From the NCBI RefSeq assembly GCF_020283565.1, contig NC_060063.1, positions 25,474,777 through 25,538,776 on the forward strand: a stretch of 64,000 bases of DNA. Direction: 5' to 3'. The notes under the pieces were generated by a model. That model saw only the letters and a list, made by a program, of their open reading frames with translations. It made no database searches and was not told the origin of the DNA. The stretch is from Trifolium pratense. Lineage: Eukaryota; Streptophyta; Magnoliopsida; Fabales; Fabaceae. The position numbers and the translations under genes were made by a program. Positions 22,290 through 32,878 of this stretch are shown here, piece after piece. Numbering within the stretch: position 1 is the stretch's first letter; every line of letters starts with the position of its first letter.

Positions 22290-25200
22290 TCAATAATTTG
22301 AAAATTGGGTCGTTACAACTCTACCCTCCTTAAAGAATTTTCGCCCTCGAAAATTACCTGGAAATAACTCTGGATACGAACTCATCATCTTGCTCTCCAA
22401 TTCCCAAGTCGCATTCTCACAAGCGGGTCCTCCCCATACTACCTTCACCGAGGCGATATCCTTGTTTCTCAACCTCTTCACTTCTCTACCTTCGATCCTC
22501 AAAGGCACAGTCTCGACCGTTAAGTCATCCCTCACTTGAACATCATCTGATTCAATCACATATGACGGGTCTCTTACATACTTCCTCAATTGTGACACGT
22601 GAAACACATCGTGCAAATTCGCCAATGATGGCGGTAAAGCAATCTTATACGCCACTTTCCCCACTCTTTTCAAAATCTGATAAGGACCAATAAACTTCGA
22701 CGTCAACTTCCTCGACTTCAAAGCACGTCCAATTCCGGTAGTCGATGTAACTCTTAAGAAAACATGATCACCTTCTTGAAATTCAATGTCCTTCCTCCTC
22801 TTGTCATGATAACTCTTTTGACGACTCTGAGACGCTTTCATCTTCTCTCTAATCATTCTAATCTTTTCCGTAGTCTCTTGCACAATCTCCGGACCGAGAA
22901 TCATACTCTCTCCGGATTCAAACCAACAAAGCGGTGTTCTACACCTCCTTCCATACAAAGCCTCAAAAGGTGCCATTCCAATACTCGAATGAAAACTATT
23001 GTTGTACGTGAACTCGATCAACGGCAAACACGAATCCCAACTTACTCCTTGCTCCAAAACACAAGCCCTCAACAAATCTTCCAAAGATTGTATTGTCCTT
23101 TCCGATTGGCCATCCGTTTGAGGATGATAAGCCGAACTCAACCTCAACTTAGTCCCTAAAGCCTCTTGTAAACTTTCCCAAAATCTCGAAGTGAACCTCG
23201 GATCTCGATCCGAAACAATACTCGACGGAATACCATGCAACTTCACAATTTGCTCCACATAGATCTCGGCCAACTTAGGCACCAAGGTACCTTTCTTAAT
23301 AGCAATAAAATGCGCACACTTCGTCAAACGATCTACCACTACCCAAATCACTTCATAACCTTTCGTAGTCTTGGGTAAACCTCCCACAAAATCCATCGCA
23401 ATACTATCTCATTTCCATTCTGGGATAAACAAAGGTTGCAACAAACCAGACGGTTTCTGATGCTCAATCTTCGACTTCTGATACACTAGACAAGCATAAA
23501 CAAACACAGAAATTTGCCTCTTCATTCCTGGCCACCAAAATAACTTCTTCAAATCTTGATACATCTTGGTTACTCCCGGGTGAAGACTCATTCCACTCCT
23601 ATGACCTTCTTCCAAAATCATCTTCTTCATCTCTGGCACATCGGGTACACATACTCTTCCATGAAACCTTATAACTCCATTCTCGTCAACTTTGAAATTA
23701 GCTTCTTTTCCTTCCTCAACTACTAGTGTCAACTTCTCCATTAACTTCTTATCCGACTTTTGACATTCTTTGATATTTTCTAGAAAAGGATTCGTCAACT
23801 TCAACATTCCCAATTTAACACTCTTAGGAGTCACTTCACACAATAGACTCAAGTCTCGAAATTCTTCAATCAACTCTAACTCTTTCACCATTAGTGATGA
23901 CATGTGCAACGATTTCCTACTCAACGCATCGGCCACCACATTAGCTTTTCCGGGGTGATAACTCAAATCAAAGTCATAGTCCTTCAAAAATTCGAGCCAT
24001 CTTCTTTGTCTCATATTCAACTCCTTCTGATCGAATAGATACTTCAAACTCTTGTGATCACTAAAGACTTCGAACTTAGATCCATACAAGTAATGTCTCC
24101 ACACCTTCAATGAAAACACAACTGCGGCTAATTCAAGATCGTGTGTCGGATAGTTCCTCTCGTGAACCTTCAGTTGTCTCGACGCATACGCTACTACTTG
24201 ACCTTTTTGCATAAGCACACCTCCTAGTCCCATCTTCGAAACATCACAATACACGACGAAAGATTCCTTAGCATCCGGTAAAATCAACACAGGCGCGGTA
24301 GTCAACCTCTTCTTAAGCTCTTGAAAACTTTCTTCACACTTCACATTCCAAACAAACGCTTGATCCTTCCGAGTCAACTGCGTCAAAGGCAAAGCCAACT
24401 TCGAAAATCCTTCAATGAACCTCCTATAATAACCAGTCAATCCAAGAAATCTTCTTATCTCAGAAACAGATTCCGGCGTTCCCCATTGCAATAAGGCATC
24501 AACTTTCGCTGGGTCAACCGCTATTCCTCCACTTGAAATCACATGACCAAGAAAACTTACTTCTTTCAACCAAAATTCACACTTCGACAATTTGGCATAC
24601 AACTTCTTCTCCTTCAAAACTTGTAAAACAATCCGTAAATGCTCCTTATGTTCCTCTTCGGACTTTGAGTAAACTAAAATATCATCGATGAATACCACTA
24701 CAAACTTATCCAAGAATGAATGAAAAATCCTATTCATGTACTCCATAAAAACACCAGGTGCATTGGTCACACCAAAAGGCATCACCGAATATTCATAATG
24801 ACCATACCTCGTCCTAAAAGCAGTCTTTGGTATATCCTCCGTTTTCACTCTAATCTGATGGTATCCGGATCTCAAATCAATCTTACTAAACACGCAAGCT
24901 CCAACCAATTGATCCATTAAATCATCTATCCTCGGAAGTGGATACTTATTCTTGATCGTCACTTTGTTCAACTGTCGGTAGTCAATACACAACCTCATAC
25001 TCCCTTCTTTCTTCTTAACCAACAACACAGGTGCACCCCACGGCGATACACTAGGTCGAATAAACTTCTTCTCAAGTAGTTCCTCTAGTTGCTTCTTCAA
25101 CTCATTCAATTCTGACGCTGACATTCGATACGGTGCCATAGATATCGGACTAGTACCAGGTACCAATTCGATCGTAAACTCTACTTCTCTTTTCGGAGTT

Positions 25201-26696
25201 ACATCTGACACGTCTTCCGGAAATACATCGGGAAATTCGCAAACAATCGGCAACTCTTCCACCTTAACTTCACCTTCCATCTTCAAGGATGCAAACAACG
25301 CATACACCTCTACAGGTTCCTTCAATGATTCTACTACTTCCTTCTTACTCATCAAATGCAAACTCTCCTCCGGTTTAGGAAATACAACGGTCTTCTCGCA
25401 ACAATTAATATGGACTCGATTAAATATCAACCAGTTCATACCAAAGATAACATCTATTCCACTAAGTTGGATACACACTAGGTCCATTCCAAAGTGTCTA
25501 CCAAATACGGTTACAGGACAGTCACGACATACGAGACGGGTAGTTACAGAACCATTAGTAGGAGTTTCTATTTCCATACGACCAGACATTTCAGACACAG
25601 GTATACTAAGACGCTTCATGCAATCAACGGATATAAAAGAATGTGTTGCTCCCGTATCAATAATCGCAATTAAAGGAGTGTTATAGATGAAACACGTACC
25701 TCTAATGAGATTATCCCCCTGATCCGCATCATCTCCACTCAAAGCAAACACCTTTTCCATAGTCTTCTTCGGCTTCTTGCACATAGGACTCTTGTGACCC
25801 TCTTCACCACAATTGAAGCAAGTCACCTTCACTAGACAAACATCGGATCTATGTCCCCACTTTCCACAATTGAAACACTTGTCTCCTTTCCCTGGGCATT
25901 CATAAGACTTATGGCCCACTTCTCCACACCTATAGCATTGACCGCTACCTTTCTTCTTTCCACCACTAGCCTCAACAACTTTCTTTCCTTTGTCACCATA
26001 GGGCTTCCCACGGTCTTGACCTTTTCCTCTTTTGTCACTCATGGCCTTGTAGTAGTTAGTCTTGGCCTTTCCATCATCATCACAAATACGGCACTTATCC
26101 ACCAAAGTTGCAAAGTCTCGGATTTGAGAAAATCCGATAAGATGCTTGATGTCCGGGCGCAACCCACTTTCAAACTTGACACACTTGTCATTCTCAGCTT
26201 CCACGGTGTTGTAGTGTGGACTAAACGCACAAAGCTCCTCAAACTTCACGGAATACTCCGCTACAGACATGTTTCCTTGCTTGAGCTCCATGAACTCCAC
26301 CACTTTCTTGTTCCTAATATCAGCCGGAAAGTACTTCCTCAAGAACTCTCCCTTGAACATCTCCCAAGTGATTACCACACCACCAACTCCCATCCTCAGC
26401 TTAGCATTCTTCCACCACTTGTTAGCTTCCTCACGAAGTACATAAGTACCCAAGGTCAACTTGCTCTCCTCGGTATATCTCATAGCCTCAAAGACAATCT
26501 CAACTTCCTCTATCCACTTGACAGCAGCCTCCGGAGCATAGCCTCCAATGAAAAGCTTCGGATTATGCTTCATGAACCTCTCTAACCTCATCTCATCTTC
26601 CCTCCAGGGTTGATGATCTCTAGCCACGATGTTGGTCAAAGTAGCTATCGCATCTGCCATCTGATTGTTAGCCCTTCCAGCCATGATCCTGAACAA
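22290..26696 (-). pseudogene. Tekay gag-pol of G1 with a nonsense codon in integrase
   Basis: A single frame of about 1468 codons runs from 26696 (or the ATG at 26684, MAGRANN) to 22290. It is interrupted once, at 23409-23411, where TGA replaces the Trp codon found in G3 ([11 protein letters not shown]). Gag spans about residues 1-230, then three CCHC knuckles. The aspartic protease has DTGATHS, reverse transcriptase has FIDDILVYS, and RNase H has [12 protein letters not shown]. The integrase zinc site HPGVTKM..CLVYQ has lost its last Cys (Tyr instead). The D,D,E core and a C-terminal chromodomain ([22 protein letters not shown]) follow. The frame reads through the PPT into the 3' LTR. Both defects are G-to-A changes on the coding strand. 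Confidence 0.93.
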
Positions 26697-26800
26697 CCAA
26701 CCAATCCAAGAACAGACTTAGAAAGGTAATATCAACAGTGTTATCTCTACACAAGTTGAATATATGGGCAACTAATCCTAATTGGTTCCACATGAACCAA

Positions 26801-26816
26801 CCAGGCTCTGATACCA
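26801..26816 (-). other. Primer-binding site of G1
   Basis: Minus-strand TGGTATCAGAGCCTGG, a perfect initiator-tRNA-Met complement, begins four bases inside the 5' LTR. Confidence 0.9.
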
Positions 26817-26820
26817 CTAT

Positions 26821-27360
26821 TGTAACACCCAAACCCCTTAACGCGTATTTATTGAATATAAATAAATAAAACACTTAAGAAAACTCAGGCGTCACATGTT
26901 ATAATACAAAACCTCGGCATAATTAAAATCATGCTAGCACAGCGGAAATTAAAAACAAATAATTATCATAGTGCATATTATACAATAGTCATAATTGTTC
27001 ACACAATATCCCTAGGCTCTAGGCCATATCAACAAAGGATATTATGTTTACAACCCAAAAGATAGGATTAGCAAAGTTAAATATGCCATCACGGGCTTAA
27101 TACAATTCAAACGATTAACCCGACCCGGTAAAACCTAATCAGAGCAATTCTATACAACTCATCAAAAAGATATATAACATATATCTAAGGAGTAGTCTAT
27201 GCTAACTCCTCACCAAAAAGCGCACTACACGAGCACGAGCAGCCTCTAACTCTGATCGGGATCCTCAACCTGAGAATCTGAACCCCCAACGGTCCAGCAC
27301 ATAACACAAAGCATGAGAGTTAGATCACATAATCAAAATACAAGTGCAAGTAAAAGGGTA
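26821..27360 (-). repeat. 5' LTR of G1, part 1 (split by C3)
   Basis: The first 540 bp of the right-hand LTR match 20245-20784 with about two substitutions and stop at the gggta target of C3 (27356-27360). Confidence 0.93.
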
Positions 27361-28455
27361 TGAAGGTGTGAAAACACAAGAAGGGGGGGGGGGGTTGAAT
27401 TGTGTTTTAGCTAAGTTAAAACTTTTTCAAGTTCTTAACTCAACTACGTTAGCAGCGGATAAATAACACAAATAATAACAAGAGAGAGAGAGAGATCACG
27501 CAAGCAATTTATACTGGTTCCTCTCACAAAACGAGAGTAGTCCAGTCCCCTTGCACTTCCAAGGGATTTCACTATAATCACACAAGATTACACCTGCTCA
27601 AGCACACAAGCAAGAGACTTCTCAACAATGCTCAAGCACACAAGCTTAAGACTTCACACTTAAGCACACAAGCTTAAGTTTCCTCAAGTAATAGTAAAGT
27701 ATATGAAGATATACAAATGCTCTTAGATGAACCTAAAGAGAGCAAATACAAAATAGTACAGAGTATTTGACTAAAGTGCAAAAACACTTGATAAGAGGTT
27801 CAGAGCTTGTATACACAGAATTCAGAGTTTGTTCAGCGCACGATCAATTCTTGATAATGTTCTATGTGTTGTAGCTGATTCTTCTAGTATATATACCACC
27901 AGAAAAGAGTCGTTGCAAAAAGAACCGTTGGAGTTGATAATCTTTTGTCTTCAAGCAGTCTGTCTTGATGCAGTTTGGTTGTATCCAAAACTAAGAAAGA
28001 GTTTCAGTTACTTTGACTACTGCAGAGTGGACTTTCCTTATTCAGCTAACAAAACTGAAGACCCACGTTCTCAAGTTAGGACAGACAAAAACGAGAGTAG
28101 CTGAACTGATCAGGCTTGAAAGGTCCTTTTCTTCATTGGTAGAAGAGTTGACTAGCAAAGGGAATCTTCACAGCTTTCAAAGAGATCTTCAGAGGTTGAT
28201 GAAGCTTGAAGTCAGTCAGGAAGTTCTGAAGTCTTCATCCTCTGAATGTTGTAACTTCTGAAGTCCAACATCTTCTGAGCGCTTATGAACTTCTGAATTC
28301 ACATCCTCTGAGTTTCACTCAGAGCTTGTCTGATGCTTATATCTGCGCACTTAAAATAAATTTTTAGTCCTTCCAATTGTTTATTAATACTTTGTTATCA
28401 TCAAAACCTTTATAGATTTAGGGGCAAACATTTTTAAGTCAATTTTGTTCCAACA
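27361..28455 (-). repeat. 3' LTR of C3
   Basis: Starts tgaaggtgtg, ends gttccaaca. It has a run of about 12 G near 27383-27394, a (GA)n tract near 27480, and on the minus strand a TATATATA box near 27888-27897. Collinear with 37665-38759. Confidence 0.95.
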
Positions 28456-28910
28456 ATCTCCCCCTTTTTGATGATGACAAACATAAGTATTAATTGACAA
28501 TTGTTGTTAAATTAACTTATCATGTTTCTCTTAGGTTTATGAGGTTTGCAAGCTCCCCCTAAGATTGATACTCCTTAAAGCCAAAACTTTAAGTTTTATC
28601 CATGATATTTAATTTAGTATAAGATTAAGATAATTTGAAATAAAACAAATTTCATATCTTTCTTCAGAGTGAGAGGTTTGCAAGCTCTCCCCCTAAGTCT
28701 CATAAGGCTAAGTTAAAATTGCACTCTTAACTTATCCTTACTTATGAAATTTATTTCAGTTTCAACTAACTTAGTCTCCACCTTGAAATACGTAAAACAA
28801 CTTAAAAGTAACAACTTTTAACTTAACGGATAAAAGCGAGATAAAAGCATAAAAGCGTGGTTTCAGTTTTTGAACTTATCACTTATCAATTAATGCGTAA
28901 CTACTCCCCC
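28456..28910 (-). other. Polypurine tract and PPT-like cluster of C3
   Basis: The functional PPT candidate abuts the LTR (minus strand AAAAAGGGGGAGAT, about 28456-28470). Similar purine tracts recur near 28551 (agctccccct), 28685 (ctctccccct) and 28902 (actccccctt), all in the same orientation. The stretch is otherwise AT-rich and non-coding. Confidence 0.65.
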
Positions 28911-29106
28911 TTTTGTCATTATCAAAAAGTAAAAAAAATTTATATAACCAAGACAGTCAAAGAAGAAGAGTGGTTGTTACAAAGGTGAATTTATTTCAAA
29001 ACAAAAAACAACGCGCTAAAGAGTTTATAAAAAGGTAAACGAGTTAACATGCCTTCTTCAAGTAAAAAAAAAGAATAAACGAGTTAATCAAGAAAGATTA
29101 GGAAGA

Positions 29107-29415
29107 ATGAGAAGGTTCAGTACACGCATTGCAGAGTTTCGGAGAAAGAAAGAAGACGAAAAACGCGAAGAAGATGAGAAAAATAAAGAAGACAACAAGA
29201 AACCACAAGAGGCGGAGATAATAATCATCTCATCAGATTCTGAAGCCGAAGAGAATGAAGATGATGCTGACTATGTTGAGTTCTTGGCTGGCTATGTTCC
29301 AGAAGAAGAACAAGAAGAAGAAGAAGAAGAACCAAACCCAGATCCCATAGAAATTTCATCAGAGGATGCTGAGGAGAAATCTGAGATTTCTTCTGAGTAT
29401 TATCCATCTAATTAG
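29107..29415 (+). CDS. Antisense acidic small ORF in C3
   Basis: A 102-codon ORF lies on the strand opposite to the element, between the env-like ORF and the 3' LTR. The N-terminus is basic (MRRFSTRIAEFRRKK). The rest is Glu/Asp/Ser-rich with a run of Glu near residues 73-79. Two segments (EIIIISSDSEAEE near residue 38 and PIEISSEDAEE near 83) resemble SUMO-interaction motifs: a short hydrophobic core followed by Ser and acidic residues. I know no family for it. Antisense ORFs near 3' LTRs exist in some gypsy elements, but expression here is unproven and chance is possible. Confidence 0.4.
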   Translation: MRRFSTRIAEFRRKKEDEKREEDEKNKEDNKKPQEAEIIIISSDSEAEENEDDADYVEFLAGYVPEEEQEEEEEEPNPDPIEISSEDAEEKSEISSEYYPSN

Positions 29416-29677
29416 GATTAGGTTGTCTTTTTCTTTTTCTTTTTACCAATGTACTCAACATGGTTAAAGCATTAATAAAAATTTTCGTTTTAAAAGCATC
29501 TTGTGTTCTTATGGTCTTATTTAACAGAGAAAGTTTGCACGAACAAAAAATAATAACAAATCACATAACTGACAAAAGAAATTGTTTAGACAAAAAAAAG
29601 AATAACAAGTTCAGAAAACAAAAGAAAATAATCAAGCAAAACATAAGCAAAAACATAAAGAAAATGTGCATAGAATC

Positions 29678-32428
29678 CTAGGGTTTCTTAAGGTAAGCTA
29701 AGAGTTGGTCAAATTTGTCATTCAGCGATCCCACATTGGAAACTAAACCATCCACCTTGGTTTCCAATGTTTGGTGAGCAGCTCTTTGCCTTTCCAAACC
29801 TTCCTGCTGTTCCCTCAGAGCTTCTTGAAAGATCTGCAACTGATTGACCACCACAGGAGCTTGATCTTGAACCAAAGGCACTTGTTCTTCAACCAAAGGT
29901 GCCTTGCCTTTATCAGAGGGTTCACCTTCCTCTGGATAATCGATCATCAGAACATCATCTTGATTCTGAGAAGCCAGCACATCATCCTCTGAAATGTCCT
30001 CTGGTTGCAACTCATTTGCCAACAGGGCAACTCTTGCAGCAGCTTCTTCTAACCTTTCAGACTCAGACCTCTGAGCTTCAAGACTCTGAAACAGCTTGGA
30101 GTCTATCCAGATGACTTTGAAAGCGTTCAGACGTTGTTCAGCAGCAGCAAGTGCATCCAGCTTAGCACGTTCAGACTCAGCATGATTGAACGTTGTAATC
30201 CTCTTCAACTCAGCCCTAGCCAGACTTTTCCTCATGAAGTTTATAACATCCAGATCTCTCTTACCAACTGCAGCCTTAATCTCTTCAGCAGCATCATCCA
30301 AAGCAGTGCAAATCCTTGCCTTAATGCTGGACACTTCTAGGTCCACATCAGAAGGACAAACTAAAAACCTGTCCTTTAACAGAGATAATCTAACCAAGTC
30401 ATCATGAAACTGAGTGGATAGATTACTAAAAGGGTTAGATGATGAGGGTGAAGGATTGGGAATGGTAGAGAGGTTAGGTGTTTCAGTAGCAGGGTTGTCA
30501 ATAATAACAACTTCTGCCTCTGAAGGCTTGGGGGCACAAGTATGAATACGCTCAGGAGAAGCGTGTTCAGCATTTGGGTTAGGATTTGGTTCAGGGGTTG
30601 ATTCAGATGATGAGATGTCAGAGGTTGATTCAGGATAAATGTGTTCAGGGGATGGTTCAGAAGCAATTTGTTCAGGGGTTGGTTCAGGAGCAATTTGTTC
30701 AGGGGTTGGTTCAGGAGCAATTTGTTCAGGGGTTGGTTCAGGAGCAATTTGTTCAGGGGTTGGTTCAGGAGCAATTTGTTCAGGGGTTGGTTCAGGAGCA
30801 ATTTGTTCAGGGGTTGGAATATCTTGTTGAGGTTCAGATGGTGGAATGTCAGATGGCTGTTTTTGTGATTGAGGTTGAGGTGATTTGTGGGTTTCATGAG
30901 AAAGAGGTTGATTATTGAGAGGGTCAGGGCTGAGGTGTTTTTCTAGTTCAGAAAGTGGGTTATCAGAAGGTGAGATGATTGTGGATTCAGGAAGTATGGT
31001 CCTAAGTGGTTTTGTATAACCTATTCCAATTTCAGCTTCATTAAAGATGAACTTAGTAGATGTACCTTTAGGATCAGGGACACGTTTCTGACGCAGCCTA
31101 GTATTGAGAGTTTCTTCGTCAGATTCAGTTTCGGATTCAGAGGATTCACTCTCTTCACAATCTTCTTCATCATCAACAATGATAGGCTCCTTTGATGATG
31201 TTGCAGCAGCTTTTCCAGTCAAAGCTTCATGTTTCCTCTTTGTTCTTTGCTCAGCAACAGCTTCTTCTACCTTAACCTTCTTCTGAGCCAGAAGATCTGG
31301 TTTATCTTGTTCAGCTTTCCTCTTAGGTTTCCTTTTTGGATTATACATGTTTACAGGAGCTGGAGGGACCATACTCCTATCAACAGTATATCCTTCTTTT
31401 CTCAGAACTTCCAGATAGTCTTGGATGATGTGCTCAGCATCCATTTCAGAAATTACTGGATATCCATCCACATACAGACGATCTTCAAGACTAGCTGTAA
31501 ACTCTTGTGGAGGTGGAACCACTTTGGATGAGATGAGACGCATCTTGGTGAGAAAGCTGGCATTCAGAATCTCAGGAGTGAATTTCTTTTCAACAAGTTC
31601 TGGATGGAACTTCTTCAGATTCTCAACAACATGACCTTGATATAGAAGGTCTGAGAGTAATCTTGGATAGGCTATAGCTGTCTTCCTCTGAGATTTGCTT
31701 AAGAAGATTGCCTCACAAATCCTCTCAAAGAAGTATTCTCCCAGATTCACCTTCATTTCTTTCAGAAGAAAGTAGATCAGATGACGATGAGTCCAGGAAA
31801 TTGTATCAGTACCACCAACTCTTGGACTGATAGCAGCTAGTATAATCTTGAATAGCACTCTGCAGACGTCAGTCAAACCCTTGACTTTACCCTTCAGTTT
31901 CAAATCTGTACACATCAGAGCCAGAAGATCATCTCTGTACCTTGTGTCCTTCTCAAAAACATCCAACTCTATCCCAGAGTTATCTAGACCAAGCAACGCA
32001 TTAAAATGAATAGGTGAGAAAGCTAGGTTCATACCACAGATGTTAGACCTAATTTGTTTTCCAGTGAATTCCAATAAACCCATTTCTTTCCTAGATTTAC
32101 CTTTTAAACTAGGATTTCTCTCAATAGCAGCAAGTTCTTCTTCCTTAGCTTCATGCTTGTCAAAGACCTTAGCTTTCATCCAGAATTTCTTCAAGAGATC
32201 TGGGTAAATAGGACCATTTAGCATGCTGAAGTACTTATCCCAACCTTGAGCGGAGAAGTAATGTTTCACATCAAACCCATTTGCCTTAATACTGTCAAAG
32301 TCGATCATCTTTTCAGAAAGAAATATGAGCTCAGATTCTGGAAACTCCATCTCGTTCCCAACGATTTGAAGATTTTTGAACATGAACGGTGGAATCTTTG
32401 TTGAAGAAGATGACGAAGGTCCAGCCAT
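29678..32428 (-). CDS. Envelope-like / putative plant transposon protein of C3
   Basis: An intact 916-codon ORF starts at its own ATG about 450 bp downstream of pol. Residues 40-330 form a globular region with segments such as GWDKYFSMLNGPIYPDLLKKFW and WTHRHLIYFLLKEM. These resemble the putative plant transposon / SIRE envelope-like family. A basic stretch near 375-420 is followed by SKEPIIVDDEEDCEES, then a Pro-rich domain with six to seven copies of a nine-residue PEQIAPEPT repeat. Helical, probably coiled-coil, segments lie near 690-900. No signal peptide or clear membrane anchor is visible, so the 'envelope' name is positional rather than functional. It is the only long intact frame of C3. 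Confidence 0.8.
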   Translation of the reverse strand: MAGPSSSSSTKIPPFMFKNLQIVGNEMEFPESELIFLSEKMIDFDSIKANGFDVKHYFSAQGWDKYFSMLNGPIYPDLLKKFWMKAKVFDKHEAKEEELAAIERNPSLKGKSRKEMGLLEFTGKQIRSNICGMNLAFSPIHFNALLGLDNSGIELDVFEKDTRYRDDLLALMCTDLKLKGKVKGLTDVCRVLFKIILAAISPRVGGTDTISWTHRHLIYFLLKEMKVNLGEYFFERICEAIFLSKSQRKTAIAYPRLLSDLLYQGHVVENLKKFHPELVEKKFTPEILNASFLTKMRLISSKVVPPPQEFTASLEDRLYVDGYPVISEMDAEHIIQDYLEVLRKEGYTVDRSMVPPAPVNMYNPKRKPKRKAEQDKPDLLAQKKVKVEEAVAEQRTKRKHEALTGKAAATSSKEPIIVDDEEDCEESESSESETESDEETLNTRLRQKRVPDPKGTSTKFIFNEAEIGIGYTKPLRTILPESTIISPSDNPLSELEKHLSPDPLNNQPLSHETHKSPQPQSQKQPSDIPPSEPQQDIPTPEQIAPEPTPEQIAPEPTPEQIAPEPTPEQIAPEPTPEQIAPEPTPEQIASEPSPEHIYPESTSDISSSESTPEPNPNPNAEHASPERIHTCAPKPSEAEVVIIDNPATETPNLSTIPNPSPSSSNPFSNLSTQFHDDLVRLSLLKDRFLVCPSDVDLEVSSIKARICTALDDAAEEIKAAVGKRDLDVINFMRKSLARAELKRITTFNHAESERAKLDALAAAEQRLNAFKVIWIDSKLFQSLEAQRSESERLEEAAARVALLANELQPEDISEDDVLASQNQDDVLMIDYPEEGEPSDKGKAPLVEEQVPLVQDQAPVVVNQLQIFQEALREQQEGLERQRAAHQTLETKVDGLVSNVGSLNDKFDQLLAYLKKP
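30641..30815 (-). repeat. 27-bp coding minisatellite in the C3 env-like ORF
   Basis: Six near-perfect tandem copies of a 27-bp unit (ggttcaggagcaatttgttc plus ggggtt with one extra base per phase) encode the repeated PEQIAPEPT. Flanking, more diverged copies continue to about 30590. Confidence 0.9.
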
Positions 32429-32878
32429 TGTTGGAGATTAGGGTAGGGTTTGGAAACTAACGAGAGAGAAAGAAAGTGTGTTGGAGGTTTAGAGAGAATA
32501 TGAAAGTGTAGGTTGTGAAAGTGAATAGTGTGCAAGTGTATTGTGTAAGTTTATTTAAATGAGTACAGTTAACACAAAAATGGAAAATTTGGGAAGTTAC
32601 GCTAATTGACAGAAAGTTGAATACCAAAAATCATCGTTAACCACCCACTACCTGACACACGTAGACCACGTGCAGAAATTCACTCGGTAACTGCTATTTT
32701 AATGGACAACTGTTCAGCAGTGAATACTAAACGTTTCCCACTTAAATAGTTCAGAGCCTCTGAGATATTTAAAATTCTCTATCAGAGTTAGGTACTTCAG
32801 AGCTTGTGTTTCAGATGATCTGAATCATAAGTTCTGATATACATAACCTCTTACACTTTAAAAGCCAAAAAAAAAATT
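32429..32878 (-). other. Spacer between pol and the env-like ORF of C3
   Basis: About 450 bp without a long frame. On the minus strand it follows the pol stop (TGA AAT) and precedes the env-like ATG. It could hold a promoter or splice acceptor for a separate env-like transcript, but nothing decisive is seen. Confidence 0.4.

Larger units (their letters stand above)
20245..22317 (-). repeat. 3' LTR of G1 (complete, 2073 bp)
   Basis: Runs from tgtaacaccc to gtcgttaca and is the uninterrupted copy of the G1 LTR. It contains a hairpin array (about 21022-21260) and a GC-rich repeat patch (21418-21570). Near 22140-22180 it carries the 'aaggcccattgggcctcaa' block shared with the other Tekay LTRs. 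The minus strand adjoins the PPT-like AAGGAGGGTAG at about 22322-22335. Confidence 0.95.

Noticed and set aside
27380..27396. G-run of 12 versus 10 in the two C3 LTRs as evidence of age
   Set aside because: Homopolymer length is prone to sequencing and slippage error, so it was not weighted.
27829..28261. Overlapping 91- and 82-codon plus-strand ORFs, repeated at 38133-38565
   Set aside because: Antisense frames inside the C3 LTRs; identical copies reflect the LTR pair, not a gene.
30586..30918. Plus-strand ORFs with repeated VQEQFVQGL or similar
   Set aside because: Shadow frames of the 27-bp coding repeat in the env-like ORF on the minus strand.
29678..32428. Envelope gene of an exogenous or endogenous virus
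   Set aside because: No signal peptide, furin-type site or membrane anchor seen. It belongs to the plant retrotransposon env-like / putative transposon protein group by position and recalled motifs.
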